Part shown: positions 46,487-57,720 of the stretch, one piece after another
How the letters are laid out: each line of letters starts with the position of its first letter
Numbering within the stretch: position 1 is the first letter of the stretch
Assembly (NCBI GenBank): GCA_027405735.1
Contig: JAPEHQ010000002.1
Location: 744,001 to 808,000, forward strand
Length of the DNA stretch: 64,000 nt
From: Mucor racemosus
Lineage: Eukaryota > Mucoromycota > Mucoromycetes > Mucorales > Mucoraceae
Direction of reading: 5' to 3'
Program-made: the position numbers and the translations under genes
The notes under the pieces: generated by a model
Databases searched by the model: none
Told to the model about the DNA's origin: nothing
What the model saw: only the letters and a program-made list of their open reading frames with translations

Positions 46487-49400
46487 TTATTGAACAGATA
46501 ATGAAGAAGCCAAGGATTCAACTATGGATATAATGTTGGTTTTTTTTTTTCATCTTTCAGTTATATTTACTATACTTACACCAAGGGAATCCACCTTTTT
46601 TGCCGAGAATGGTTAAACTGATCGCTATAAACTCATTTGTACGATTGAAATCCTTCTCAATGACACTCATCTTTCGGTCAAACATTTGCAAATCGTCCTC
46701 TGTAACATGCTCAATTGGTGAATCTGTGAATTGCATATATTTCTCAAACATAATCATCATTTGCTCCGCCATATCCAATATGCTAACAACTGACTTCTTG
46801 ATAGCACTTGCCTAATAAAAAATATATATTTAAAACATCTAGGTGATTAGCTACGCTGTACCTATGTACCTTTTCATTCAATAAACATCTATCAAGAATT
46901 CTACGCACATAAGAGTCATGTAATGCTGTTATTTCATCGGCATCTTTAGACATTGCAAGTTTATCTCTGAAATTAATGGTTTCTGCATGAAGAATCTATT
47001 TGGTAAAAATGTTATTAATAGTATGAAATCTATAGTGAAAATAAAAACTTACAGTTGTCATAATATAACGCCAAAATGCATTAATAAACCAAAGAATTCT
47101 CATACGAATGGAATAGAAGCGCATTGCCCGAACATCACTTTTTTCCATCTTTATTCTACCTCTAAATAGTGTCTTTTTTTCCATGACATATTTAGCTCTT
47201 TTTAATCGAAGTAAAAACCTTTGGATTTTGGAGTAACTTGGTAAATGTTCTTGTTGTATAAAGTTATTTAATGGCCATGATATCTAAACATTGAGATAAA
47301 AAATTAGATTTCAAGCCTTTAAACACATAATTTAATTCATACCTCCACATTAAATTGAATCATTTCTAGATAAGATGCTTGTGTTCCTGATTTGCTAATA
47401 ATGCTTTCATTTGTCTCTAATTCGATATACACAGTTTCATTGTATCCGCTGACTTCAGACGATTCTGCAAACGTTCTATTCAGTATTCGAGCATCAAACC
47501 AAGTTTCATTATTATCCAACTGTGCGTATAATGCTTCACAAAAGGAATGCATTAGATCGTTTTCTAGCATGAGGTAAATCGATGCAAGTGATTCCAATTG
47601 CTGCCTTAATCCACAGCTATTATGCAGCATGCTATTAAGGGTATCCGCTGCCTTGTTATAGGGCTCTTCAATGTATGCCTCCGAACAACATATAAAATCT
47701 TGATCAAACAAAGATCCAATATCATTCGCTATGTCTTGTTTGCCTTCTGTTTGCAGTTGCTGCTGGCTTCGTTTTGTTGAGTTTGCAGCTAGTGGAAACA
47801 ATGCAGACGTAAGTAAATCATATTCAACTACAGGTATTGCCATATGGTGCATTTTAACAGGTTTGATAAAAGATGGTTTAATACAAATGAATTCTGATAT
47901 TAAGCTTTGAAATGAATTATGTACTTGATCTAATTGTTGTGTATGCTTCTAAATAAAAAATATAAATTACACGAATACTTTCTGTAATAATCAACTAAAA
48001 TTTACTTTGTTCTTTTTCTGTATTTGTGATAGCAAGTTGACAGCCTTTCCCGTAAAGAAAATACGACTCATAAGTGAGTGATCAAACAAAGGGCATGGGA
48101 AACAAGTGTAATCTTGAGTTACTGGTTCGATAGCAAAACCTTCCATCCAAAAGTTACAGTCCTTCATAGAAACTCCATCTCTTCTTGATACATAAAATTC
48201 TCTTGCTTTATCGCTGGTCAAAGATCCATAAAATATCCAATCATCCATAATATTTCCAAAAGGCACTAATGTTTTTTCCAAAACAAAGAGTAATGTATCA
48301 TACATGACTAATTGTCCAGAAGATTGCGCAACAAGAGCACGATCATACAATGTAGCAATCAAATATGTAGCGATAGATTGAGGATTTTCATCGGAATAAG
48401 GTACATCTACTATAATATCATGAATGGCTTTGAAGCATTGTAGAGAAGAGTCCAACTTGTTTCGAAGATTTAATAATGAAATTGATTGAGATGAATCGTA
48501 TGTGATAATACTGGAATTGACTTCAATTTCTGATAATGTACTGTCAAAATCCATGAGTGATTGAAATACGGTAGCTGCAAATGCTTGACTTGTCTGTCCA
48601 TATTTGATTTCATTGACAATTTTGGTAGCTAGTTGTCGAAGTTCAGATATAATGTTTCCGAAATAGCAAAATTCTTGTAATAAAAGACCTAAAGCATGCT
48701 GACTGAGATGCTGTATGATATACTGTTCATTAAGCTAGATATAGAATATTAAGAATACATACATTGCGCCGGCTTTTATTATCAAACCTACCACAAATTG
48801 GTCATCTTGATACGAATATAACACACCACGATAACCTCGTAGTAACGACAGTACTTCTCTAATAATATTTGCCTCTGAAATTGCTTTCAATTGATTTCTT
48901 TCAGTCTCATTATAAAGTACCCTTCCTAGTGCATCACTCATTTGACAAGGTTTTTGTAACAGATTAACATCCAATGCATCTTGTTGAGGTAAACGATAAT
49001 CATCTCGCCAATACTGTTGTGACATTAAATGATTTAATCCTTCTTGATCTTCTCTTTTATCCATGTCCATTTTGCTTGTAAAATCAAATTTGAAATTACT
49101 TAAATCACCTAAAGACGTTTTTTTCTGCTTTGTTGTGGACGTTTTTTCCATGTCTTCATTCAATTCAAAATCATCTAGATCAGTTGAATTATCTTCTTCT
49201 TCATCTGTTGTTTCGTCAGGCCATGTTTGCCAATGATCGCCTTGTAATGGATCATCATTTATTACATCTTGCCATGTCAAAATCTCATTTTCTGTAGTTT
49301 TTATAGTGGGTATATAGTTGAAATCTTGATTTGATGAGGATGATAGTGATAATAAGAGTTGTAATGCGTCGTATTTTAGTATTGATTGCTGTAAAAGAAA

Positions 49401-49861
49401 ATATAAATTTTAGTATTTGCTTTTTCGCCTATTTTGATAGAAATTCGTACATTAGTATCTTGTTTGCCTATTGGTCTTGATGGCTTTAAGAATTCCGTCC
49501 TGTGCTCGAGTAATGCTTGTGATAGCTTACGATGACCTTTAATACTGAACCTCTCTGCTAATCTGTAAAATAGAAAAAAGGGCCAATCAATAAAAGCATT
49601 TACATATATATATATTTGATGTAAATACAATTGGTATTTACCCATTTAATCTATTAGTTACTTCTTGTTCACTGGTGCTTGTACATTTATCATAGCGTAA
49701 GGTATATTTTGCTTTACGCACAGCTTTTTCCCATTCTGGTGAGTTCAACTAGAAGAATTGCAGTTTAGTTTCAGGAATAGCATTATTGGTAAACTAGATA
49801 TTCATACCTGCGAACCAGTTAGCTTATATACAAGTTGTCCTAACAAATTATCCTGATTCAT
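46487..49861 (-). CDS. TUBGCP5: Gamma-tubulin complex component 5 (GCP5 family)
   Basis: Ten exons: 49861-49808, 49748-49642, 49562-49451, 49388-48792, 48734-48006, 47948-47343, 47283-47053, 46995-46870, 46811-46580, 46521-46487; about 942 aa, all in frame. The GRIP1 region has ISEANIIREVLSLLRGY and DDWIFYGSL followed by AREFYVSRR; the GRIP2 part has ISWPLNNFI, RFLLRLKRAKY and MRFYSIRMRILWFINAFW. The last two exons give GGFPW then FESLASSLS, matching the GCP5 end (FPHLESLALSL). GCP proteins form the ring that nucleates microtubules at the spindle pole. An acidic linker (TTDEEEDNSTDLDDFE) lies near residue 130. The tiny last exon (35 nt) is easily missed. Confidence 0.88.
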
Positions 49862-50529
49862 AAAGCTACTTTTACCAATGTATAACGATCAAAGAAGATT
49901 GCCCTTTTTCAAGGTGGATATTCAATATATTTGATTGTGACAGTCTGAATATATTTGCAGCAATTGCTTGCATTGAACACAGAAATGCACAGCTACAAAA
50001 CAAGGATTTGTACATGATTCATCTCTTTCTCAAAGACTTTATTCTCGATTAGATCAATATTTAGAGCCTGTATGAGTCATCAGCTTTATAAATTACTCAA
50101 AATTGCTTCGATAATATGCAAATAAGGATCAATAGAAATTATATAATAGTATATATTATAGTTTTTCCATACAAAATCTCTCTAAAACACATGTTTGATT
50201 AGAAACAATTATTGCTATTGTTTCAAAAAAAAAAAAACCCCCCCAAATCAAGTAAATATTACAACGGATTGACCTTTTTTTATTTATTTTTATAAATGCA
50301 TTATTGTCCATCGATTATCTAACATTTGGAGTGATTATATAAGTGTGTGGTTGTGTGTTTCTGTGTTTCTGTGGTGAATAGGAAGGTCTAGATATTTTCT
50401 TAATCAAGCTGTTAGTAACGATTGAATAGAGTGAGAGAGAGTGTGTGTGTGTGAGTGAGAGAGAGGCGAACAAAAATTCATAGATAAAGGCGTGTATAAG
50501 AAATGTACAATTGATTTTTGTATACAAAT
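49862..50529. other. Intergenic between TUBGCP5 and MRPL33
   Basis: No gene. Contains an A run followed by CCCCCC near 50225-50245 and a GA/GT-rich stretch at 50425-50465. It should hold the TUBGCP5 promoter and the MRPL33 3' UTR. Confidence 0.45.
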
Positions 50530-50826
50530 TTAGAGTTTGCGACCAACAACGGTATAACCTCTAGGAGGTTTTGCTGCCTTTAATTCTTCGGTGGTAGGGA
50601 TGTGATCAACAACTTCGACTTTAACAAGTTCTTTGAGCTTAAGGATAAGACCTGCATTACTGGCATTGACAGGTTTATATGAGGTTTGGTGAAGACGAAC
50701 AAGGCCTAATGTTTTGGAGGCTGCACGAATATCTTGAGGAAGACCGATGGCTGATCTCTTCAATGTAACTTTGTAATAATCTGCTGCTGTCTTTGCGCTG
50801 GAAGAAAATAATCTGCGGTGCAACAT
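50530..50826 (-). CDS. MRPL33: Mitochondrial large-subunit ribosomal protein uL30m
   Basis: Single exon, 98 aa. The uL30 core is clear: YYKVTLKRSAIGLPQDIR, LGLVRLHQTSY and NAGLILKLKELVKVE. The first about 15 residues (MLHRRLFSSSAKT) are basic and Ser-rich with no acids, as in a mitochondrial targeting sequence. It belongs to the mitochondrial 54S subunit. Its length matches small bacterial-type L30 plus a short tail. The start is the only ATG before the presequence. Confidence 0.9.
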   Translation of the reverse strand: MLHRRLFSSSAKTAADYYKVTLKRSAIGLPQDIRAASKTLGLVRLHQTSYKPVNASNAGLILKLKELVKVEVVDHIPTTEELKAAKPPRGYTVVGRKL

Positions 50827-52014
50827 GATGGTACTGATATATCTAACAAGTGGAGAGAAAGGTTGCTTGTGTATTTTTTGTCGCTTTCTCCAGATTAAAA
50901 GGTACCCTTGGACTTTTGGGTTGGGGTGGCTTGGAATTAGGATGGGTTGTGTGGAATTTATCTAACTCCACTCTGAAGAAGGCGTTATTTAAAACACACA
51001 CTGCTACCAAATTTGACATATTTTTAATTGAAGAAAGAGATAGTTTAACGGTTAAAAAATACCTATTTACTTACAGCCATGATACCTTTATTTTTTACAG
51101 TTTTATTTTGAACCCGATATAGTATACTAACAAAAAGAATTTCTTCAAAGTTTGCAATTTGCATTGAACATCCTTTCGGTAAATGAATAAACGCAATTCG
51201 CCATTTTGATCAGCAGCATCACAATCGCAATTACCACTATTATATCATATACAGGATACTTCCTACTATGATTTACGATTCAATAAACATTGATATTTAA
51301 AAGTACACAGAAACATTGAACCAAGCTTGCACTGATGCTTACGGGGAAGATCGTTTCTGATAACAGAATTTTTTGTCTCAAATCAAAAATTTTATTATCT
51401 AAATCTCAGATATGATCAATATTACACTGTATATCACAGTGGTAAACAGTAGCGCTATGTATATGTACGCATTTTTCATGAAAAAACAATATCTCTGTAT
51501 GCATAACTAACCAAAATTATGAATCAATCAGCTTTTTTTGGGAAGCATCCAGCGACATTGTGAAAAAAAAAACATAATTATTATTGTAAATCAGAGCAAC
51601 GCCTGCTTATTGACAATATATATGAACTTTATGATAGAAATAGTATTATAATTATACACTTTAGGTCTTTAACGCTTCCAGATGTTTAGTAATGAAACTG
51701 ATTTTCATTTCATAGCACAATTTATTCACGTATTTTTAGCTCATCATTTGGATATTTCAAATATGTGAAATCAATATTGAAATTTACTATGTATTAATAT
51801 ATTCCATTCAAAGCTCTAATATATCACAAAAGGAATAATTTGATATGTCCAAGATCTTATTCTTAGGTAACATGTTAAAGATCTGATTTGACTTTTTAAT
51901 GCTAAAGAATAAGATTTCGATATAGAATACCTCCAGAAAAGAGCAGATTGCACTAATATAAACATGATATGATATAATATAGACAAATATCGAAGATTGT
52001 TTCCCCTGTCTTTT
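50827..52014. other. Intergenic region
   Basis: MRPL33 promoter on the left, then AT-rich DNA with no gene seen. Repeat family A begins at about 52015. The minus frame at 51808-52149 runs into the repeat and is not a gene. Confidence 0.45.
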
Positions 52015-52987
52015 AATACTTGAAGTACCACACAATACTAACATGTATAAAGATTTACAGTAATAAGCTTGAATCAAGTGGGTACAGCATCGTAAATCCT
52101 TGAAAAAGTTCCCAAGTAGTATAAAATCTCTTATTTTTAAGACTTGCAAAGCTTATAAGCGGAATATTAATTTAGAAAATTATTCTTCTCCAGATCATCG
52201 ATTTTGACATTTTTTAATTTTTTTTTTCTGATTTTGCAAATCAAGAGTTAATTATACTACCAATTATAAAATAAAAAATATACACATATACAACATTTGG
52301 TGCTCTATTTGCTCAATAAAAAACAACAAGCATTTTCATTGCAAAATATTACATGAAAATTCTTTAACCAAAAATCCGTTTTTGGAGCAAAAGTGCAGGT
52401 TTTCATTACTTAACTTTTAATATTAAGCTTTTATAAAATGCATATTAGCTATGGCTACAATTTTTTCTCACAATGTAGTATATTTAAACATTGATTTTGG
52501 TATCAAAAATTGATTTTTCTGTTTTATGATCGAAATCATGAGTGTTGGTAAGGATTAAATGAGCCCCGAAAATGTCCGCTACAAAAACTGAATTTTCAGA
52601 CTGTACATGGTTAAATATAAGAAAAGTTAAAAAAAAGAAACGCTTTTTTTATTTAAAACTTAGGTACACCATACTATAAGAGACTTACCTATTCGATCTT
52701 ATTATGCTCAATTACGGCGTCGCTCTACGGGCTCCCTTTTGCAATTTTTTAGTGAATGTATGATATGATACACGGGGTTTCTGGTAAAAAAAAATATATG
52801 TTTCTATGATAACATATATTGTTTATTTTGTTTAATTTATGGCTCATGCGTTGTGATGCTGCTTTTACATTGGCTGAAATGATCAATTTAACAGGGTTTT
52901 AATTGCACTAAATAATGTAAAGCCTTGAAAATCCTTTTCTACATGTGTTGTTTCTCTCTTTTTGTTTTCATATTCCAAGGATATATT
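52015..52987 (+). repeat. Repeat family A core (copy at 52 kb)
   Basis: Matches 32140-33100 and 37050-37950. It lacks the dynein fragment, so it is truncated at its 5' side or belongs to a sub-family without the captured piece. Confidence 0.85.
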
Positions 52988-53470
52988 TGCAGTAAAATAT
53001 GGGTGTAAAAAGCGATAAAGAATACTGTTAAAATCCTTCTTTATTAAAATATGGATAATGTACAATAAAATGGTTATTCTACGTCTCTATTTATATTATT
53101 TGGTGATTATTTACTATCTTGCAATTGCATTGCAATTGTCAACGATTCCATTAATTTTGAGTATAAATGTTGGGTTGTTTGGTTATTGATTTGGTGGATC
53201 AAGAACGGTGTTTTAAATATAGTTTGTCAATCATGCTTTCAGAACAGCCCTTACTTGTTCTACTTGATAAGCATGTACTTTTTGTATCTTTTATTTAGGA
53301 TATCCCACATTACTTTAGTATTTTAGCATCTCTTATTTGAGTATTATACCCTTGCTATCTTTATGCAATTGTCTATTTACTATATAGTCTTATCTTTGAT
53401 AGCATGGTTTCAAATGAGATGACATTTAATTTAGGTATTTTATGATGGGAATCTAGCTTAGTTCACTTCA
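52988..53470. mobile_element. Solo LTR, 483 bp, target duplication ATATT
   Basis: Starts TGCAGTAAAATATGGG, ends GTTCACTTCA and is flanked by ATATT at 52983-52987 and 53471-53475. Family A copies at 33095-33100 and 37945-37960 keep the unoccupied site. Single copy in the window; no internal region. Confidence 0.82.
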
Positions 53471-53475
53471 ATATT

Positions 53476-54905
53476 CACCGTTTGATAAGGCATATTAGAC
53501 TATCAAGCTGGTATTCTTTGCTTTTATCTAAATACGCATGCTGGCATAAGGGACTAATGTTGTTAATGTAGGTAACAGACTCTACTAGAGACTGTAATTT
53601 TTATTTAACCGCATTCTAAAACCAAATATCATTATTTACTACTGTATTGTTGGACGCATTTCTTGATGATTACCAGATCAAATCGAAGGCAATAATAATA
53701 TATATACCTACTCAATGAAATGCTAGAACTGGCTACAACTCCACGAAATGTTCCAAAAAATGATAAAATTTCAAATGATATAGAAGCAAAAAAAAAGAAT
53801 AATGTAATGTTTTGTTTAATAACCATAGTTTTGATCGTAGCTACTTACTGTATACTTGAAAACAAATCTTTTTACAGCTGACAATCGTAAACTAAAATAA
53901 TAAGTTTAAAGAAGGTTAATTTGTTTAAATTTTATGTGTGATAAAGTAACATTTACAATCTTAAATTTGGCTTGCATATAAATTTAAGCAGTAAGTGTTA
54001 TTTAAGTTTATACTTGAGCAAAAACCATTGTTGCTGTAAAAAATATTATAGCTATAAACATATTTACAAATGATGATAATCGTAAATATATTGGTTCTTG
54101 CATGTATTGTTCTACATCAACAATGTATTGAATTGTATTATCTATAAGCTATATTAATAAAAACAAATGTAATTTAAAAGCTCATTCCAGTAAAAAAAAT
54201 GCAACGGAATTATTATTGAGAAGGGCACGATACTCATGTACAAACCAATTTGTGCCCATACAATCAGCTCATTATGCTCATGGTCGGATTTTATTATTAT
54301 GAACAAATAGGAATAATTATACGCTTATGGGTAATTCTACTATTATGCACACATAGGATTAATGTCATGCACACGGACAGAATCTATAATTCTACACATA
54401 CAGGCTTTTTGTTATGATCGTGTGCAGTTTCTTTTGTTGTGCCCATGTGCATCTTGTTATCTTTTTAGTCATTATTCAGTGGGCGCAACAGACTCATCAG
54501 ACTATAGTGTGCAGCACAGGTCGGCCGTAGTGCTTTTATATATAAATCCTTTAAATTTGTGATTTTATTGACTTTTTTTGAATCCGGTTGCATAATGTTA
54601 TACTTTTCAAGTTAAATCCGTTATTAGACTAATAATGTTGTTTTAGGTTGTATTTATGCTCGCTTTACTTAAAATAAGCCTTTGAATAATTAATAGTAAT
54701 ACAGTCGAACCTTAATTTTTGTATGAAATTTCGATACCTGCATCTTATAGCTGCTTGGAATATTTAAAAAACCGCGTCCGGGATGTCCGGTAATGTTTTC
54801 TAAAAATTTAAAGCTTGGAAATATCATTAGATGGCCGCTTCCGGAGATTGTTCGGCTTTTTTTGGAAGAGTGAGCATTGGCAAAAATATGAATCATATGC
54901 TACTA
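53476..54905 (+). repeat. Repeat T, copy 2
   Basis: Close match to 33505-35188 without the 245-bp LTR. It ends at the tacta that precedes an S-family LTR, as copy 1 does, so T plus LTR were probably duplicated together. No gene; the frames at 54362-54562 and 54690-54896 are repeat sequence. Confidence 0.75.
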
Positions 54906-55595
54906 TGCTTTATGCCACTAAGTACTATAAGTTATCATCTTCTACAGGCAGTATCAATACATCTTGCAATCTATTGACTACGACATGTATTGCAGTGCAA
55001 AGTCTTGATATCGGATATAAGAAACTCCTAGCGTACTAAGTTTAATCCAGTAATTACCAAGAACATTTGGGCCTCCTCAATTATGACACCATATTATTTC
55101 ATCCCAGCGGTTAATTAATCAAGTAGCTATCAAATTAACATCCAAGCACAATTAGCGCAGCACTGAAAAAAAGCAACTCACAATCTCTGCAAGAACGGTT
55201 AAATTATGATTGATCCATTTCAATCCATAGATTACTATCAAACAGATCTAATCACTATTATGAAGAAAAAATCTCTTAGTTCTCTAAATTGTGCCATATT
55301 AAGGAAAATAAGAAAATTTTCACTGCCTATTTTTTTTAAATTTTGTCTTATTTCCCTTAATGTGGCGTAATTAGAGATTTAAGGAATTTTTTCTTGATAG
55401 TGAATGGTTCAATAGTGCCTTAAATTACATCTCAGGATCTCAATGTCACATCAATATAAAAGGCCATACTTTTATATCTAAATAAACGATATCTTGTTTT
55501 TATTATACAATTGAAGAACTGATTCATTACTCATTCTTCTTTTTTAATTGTATTCTTTTTTAAGTATTATTTATCAAACCTAAAAATATACGAGA
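54906..55595 (+). mobile_element. S-family LTR interrupted by a MITE
   Basis: Starts TGCTTTATGCC (compare TGTTGTATGCC at 35189) and ends near TATACGAGA. Removing the 150-bp insert at 55253-55402 and one AAT restores a length near 535 bp. Its right flank (aggct) equals that of the inverted copy at 3772. Confidence 0.75.
55253..55402. mobile_element. CACTA-ended MITE, 150 bp, target duplication AAT
   Basis: Begins CACTATTATGAAGAAAAAA and ends with the inverse, TTTTTTCTTGATAGTG; imperfect inverted repeats run about 60 bp per side, leaving almost no loop. AAT flanks it at 55250-55252 and 55403-55405. Other S-family LTRs show the uninserted site (57195-57205 has a single AAT). CACTA termini with a 3-bp duplication are the mark of the CMC/EnSpm superfamily, so this is a non-autonomous member. 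Confidence 0.82.
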
Positions 55596-55830
55596 AGGCT
55601 AAACCTTTTGCAGTTCTGCGGATCAGCACTAGAAGTACCTGCCATTGCAACGGGAGGTCATTTGGATTCCCATTCGTCGAGAAGAACTATGGGCTTGCTG
55701 ATCTTAGTAGGTGTAAGTATCAGGTAACCAACTTGTTGTTCGAACTGGCTGAACGTACAATGACCCATGGATGCTGGTAGTATTGGTGTCGAGGCGGGTT
55801 TTGCCAGCCGAATTTACTTGTTAGTATGCA
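55596..55830 (+). pseudogene. Decayed fragment resembling M20-family amidohydrolase (copy 2)
   Basis: Same segment as 3540-3771 in the other orientation. Frames give LEVPAIATGGHLDSHS, then after a shift NWLN and PMDAGSIGVEAGF. The GxHLDS and NW.N words in this order suggest the di-metal core of hydantoinase-type M20 enzymes. Broken in every frame. Tentative. Confidence 0.35.
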
Positions 55831-57005
55831 TATCATATGCATTAATGAAGAAGGAAAAAAATTACTAGACAGATACAAAACCTACTAAGAAAAAAAAAGG
55901 AGGATCATATTCGATGAGGAGCAAGGGCCATCAGAGATTCTCTTTCAAAATTCATATCCTAATACCAAAGGGCTTCTCCTTTGGTCTACAATTTTAATCC
56001 CCATACATGTGAACATGTATTTGTCAGTTTTTCACTATTTTGGGAAATGTAGCAAATCAATTTGTATTTTTCTTTTTGGAAATAATACTAGAGTTTTTCA
56101 TAAATTGGTAGCTGACTTCATCTGGAAAGAATGCAAATTTTTGGTGGAGATATAAACAAAACTCAATGTTAGTACATTAAGATTAAGCTGTATAATACAA
56201 AAATTGAATATGGACGAATGTAAATCAATGTTTGCCAAAATGGGAGTTATTATAACATGAGCTACAGCGCATAGAAGAAACTCAAATGATATTCAACAGA
56301 TGGAGTTGCATTAGATAATTCAGTTTTTAGGAGTAGAAATACCTACTAGAACTACTGTATACTGGAGAACCATAGTACGCATTATTCATCAAACTAACGA
56401 CAGACACCAACTTCCAATCTGATTTATCGAGACTTTGTAAATTAAATCAACGTAAAAAGTACCGTTTATTAGAATGAATTAAATATGGGTTTATATAGTT
56501 ATTGGGATTCTGTGATAAGATCTAATGGACAGGGATCCATTAGATGGGACAATAGAGATCATTATTAATGTGTATGGATATAATATGTTATGTTTCAGTT
56601 AATATTGGAGTCATGAAATGTAACCTTGCTTGATTCGCATGTTGAACATCATAGCTTGACAGATTTTCTAAGTTGATAATTGGGTAATTCCTAATTCTGA
56701 TAGATCACAATCCACCAGTGTTAAATGCAGATATTAATTGTATAATCTCTACCAATGCGAAATAGCAATATGATATACTGTATGGATCAATCAGTTTGAC
56801 AATTATAAATAATGGTAATAATAATAATAATAATAGGATTAAGTTTTTAAAGTAATAACAAAAAACTACCAACATTATACTACTCGTAAGTTGTAATTTA
56901 ATACACTATCGTTTAATATAGCTGAATATTAATAAATCAGGGAAAATGTAACCGGTAAAAAACTGATGTCCAATGTACGTCTACTAGATCAGGATTGATA
57001 AAAGT
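55831..57005 (+). repeat. Mosaic repeat, sense relative of 1.5-3.5 kb
   Basis: Matches the reverse complement of about 1540-3230, but without the solo LTR and tRNA-like insert present there, and so supplies their empty sites near 55970-56000. 56420-56620 is a piece of repeat Q. Contains an (AAT)n microsatellite at about 56818-56835. No gene. Confidence 0.75.
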
Positions 57006-57720
57006 TGTCGTATATTTTCAGGATTGATAAATAATACTTGAAAAAGAATATAATGAAAGAGAAGAATGAGTAATGAATCAGTTCTTCAACTGTATAATAA
57101 AAACAAGGTATCGTTCATTTATATATAAAAGTATGGGCTTTTATATTGATTTGACATTGTGATCCTGAGATGTAATTTAAAGCACTATTGAACCATTAGG
57201 TCTGTTTCATAGTAACCTATGGATTGAAATGGATCAATCATAATTTAACCGTTCTTGCAAAGCTCGTGAGTTGACTTGTTTCAATGCTGCGCTAAATATG
57301 CTTGGATGTTGATTTGATAGTTACTTGATTGGTTAACTGCTGGGATGAAATAATGTGGTGTCATAATTGAGGTCAAAGCGTTCTTGGTAATTACTGGATT
57401 AAACTTGGTACGCTAGGAGTTTCTTATATCCGATATCAAGACTTGCACTTCGATACATGTCGTAATCAATAGATTGTAAGATGTATTGATACTGTAGAAG
57501 GTGATAATGTATGATACTAGTAGGTGAAATATAACAATTATGGTGTCATAATTGAAGTCCAAGCGTTCTGGTTAATTGCTGAATAAACTTAGTACTCTGG
57601 GAGTTTCTTATATCCGATATCAAGGCTTTGCACTTCAAATACATGTCGTAGTCAATAGATTGTAATATGTATTGATACTGTAGAAGGTGATGCTATGTTA
57701 CTTGGTGGTGGCATACAACA
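57006..57720 (-). mobile_element. S-family LTR (57006-57536) followed by a truncated second copy (57537-57720)
   Basis: The first copy is a full-length inverted LTR (TGTCGTATATTTTC ... TATAACA). The second begins directly after it and contains only the last part, ending GGCATACAACA. The partial tandem arrangement fits unequal recombination between LTRs. No matching target duplication around the pair. Confidence 0.75.

Noticed and set aside
54705..54905. Tc1/pogo-like terminal repeat (cagtcgaacctt)
   Set aside because: Only one end is seen, with no inverted partner and no TA duplication confirmed.
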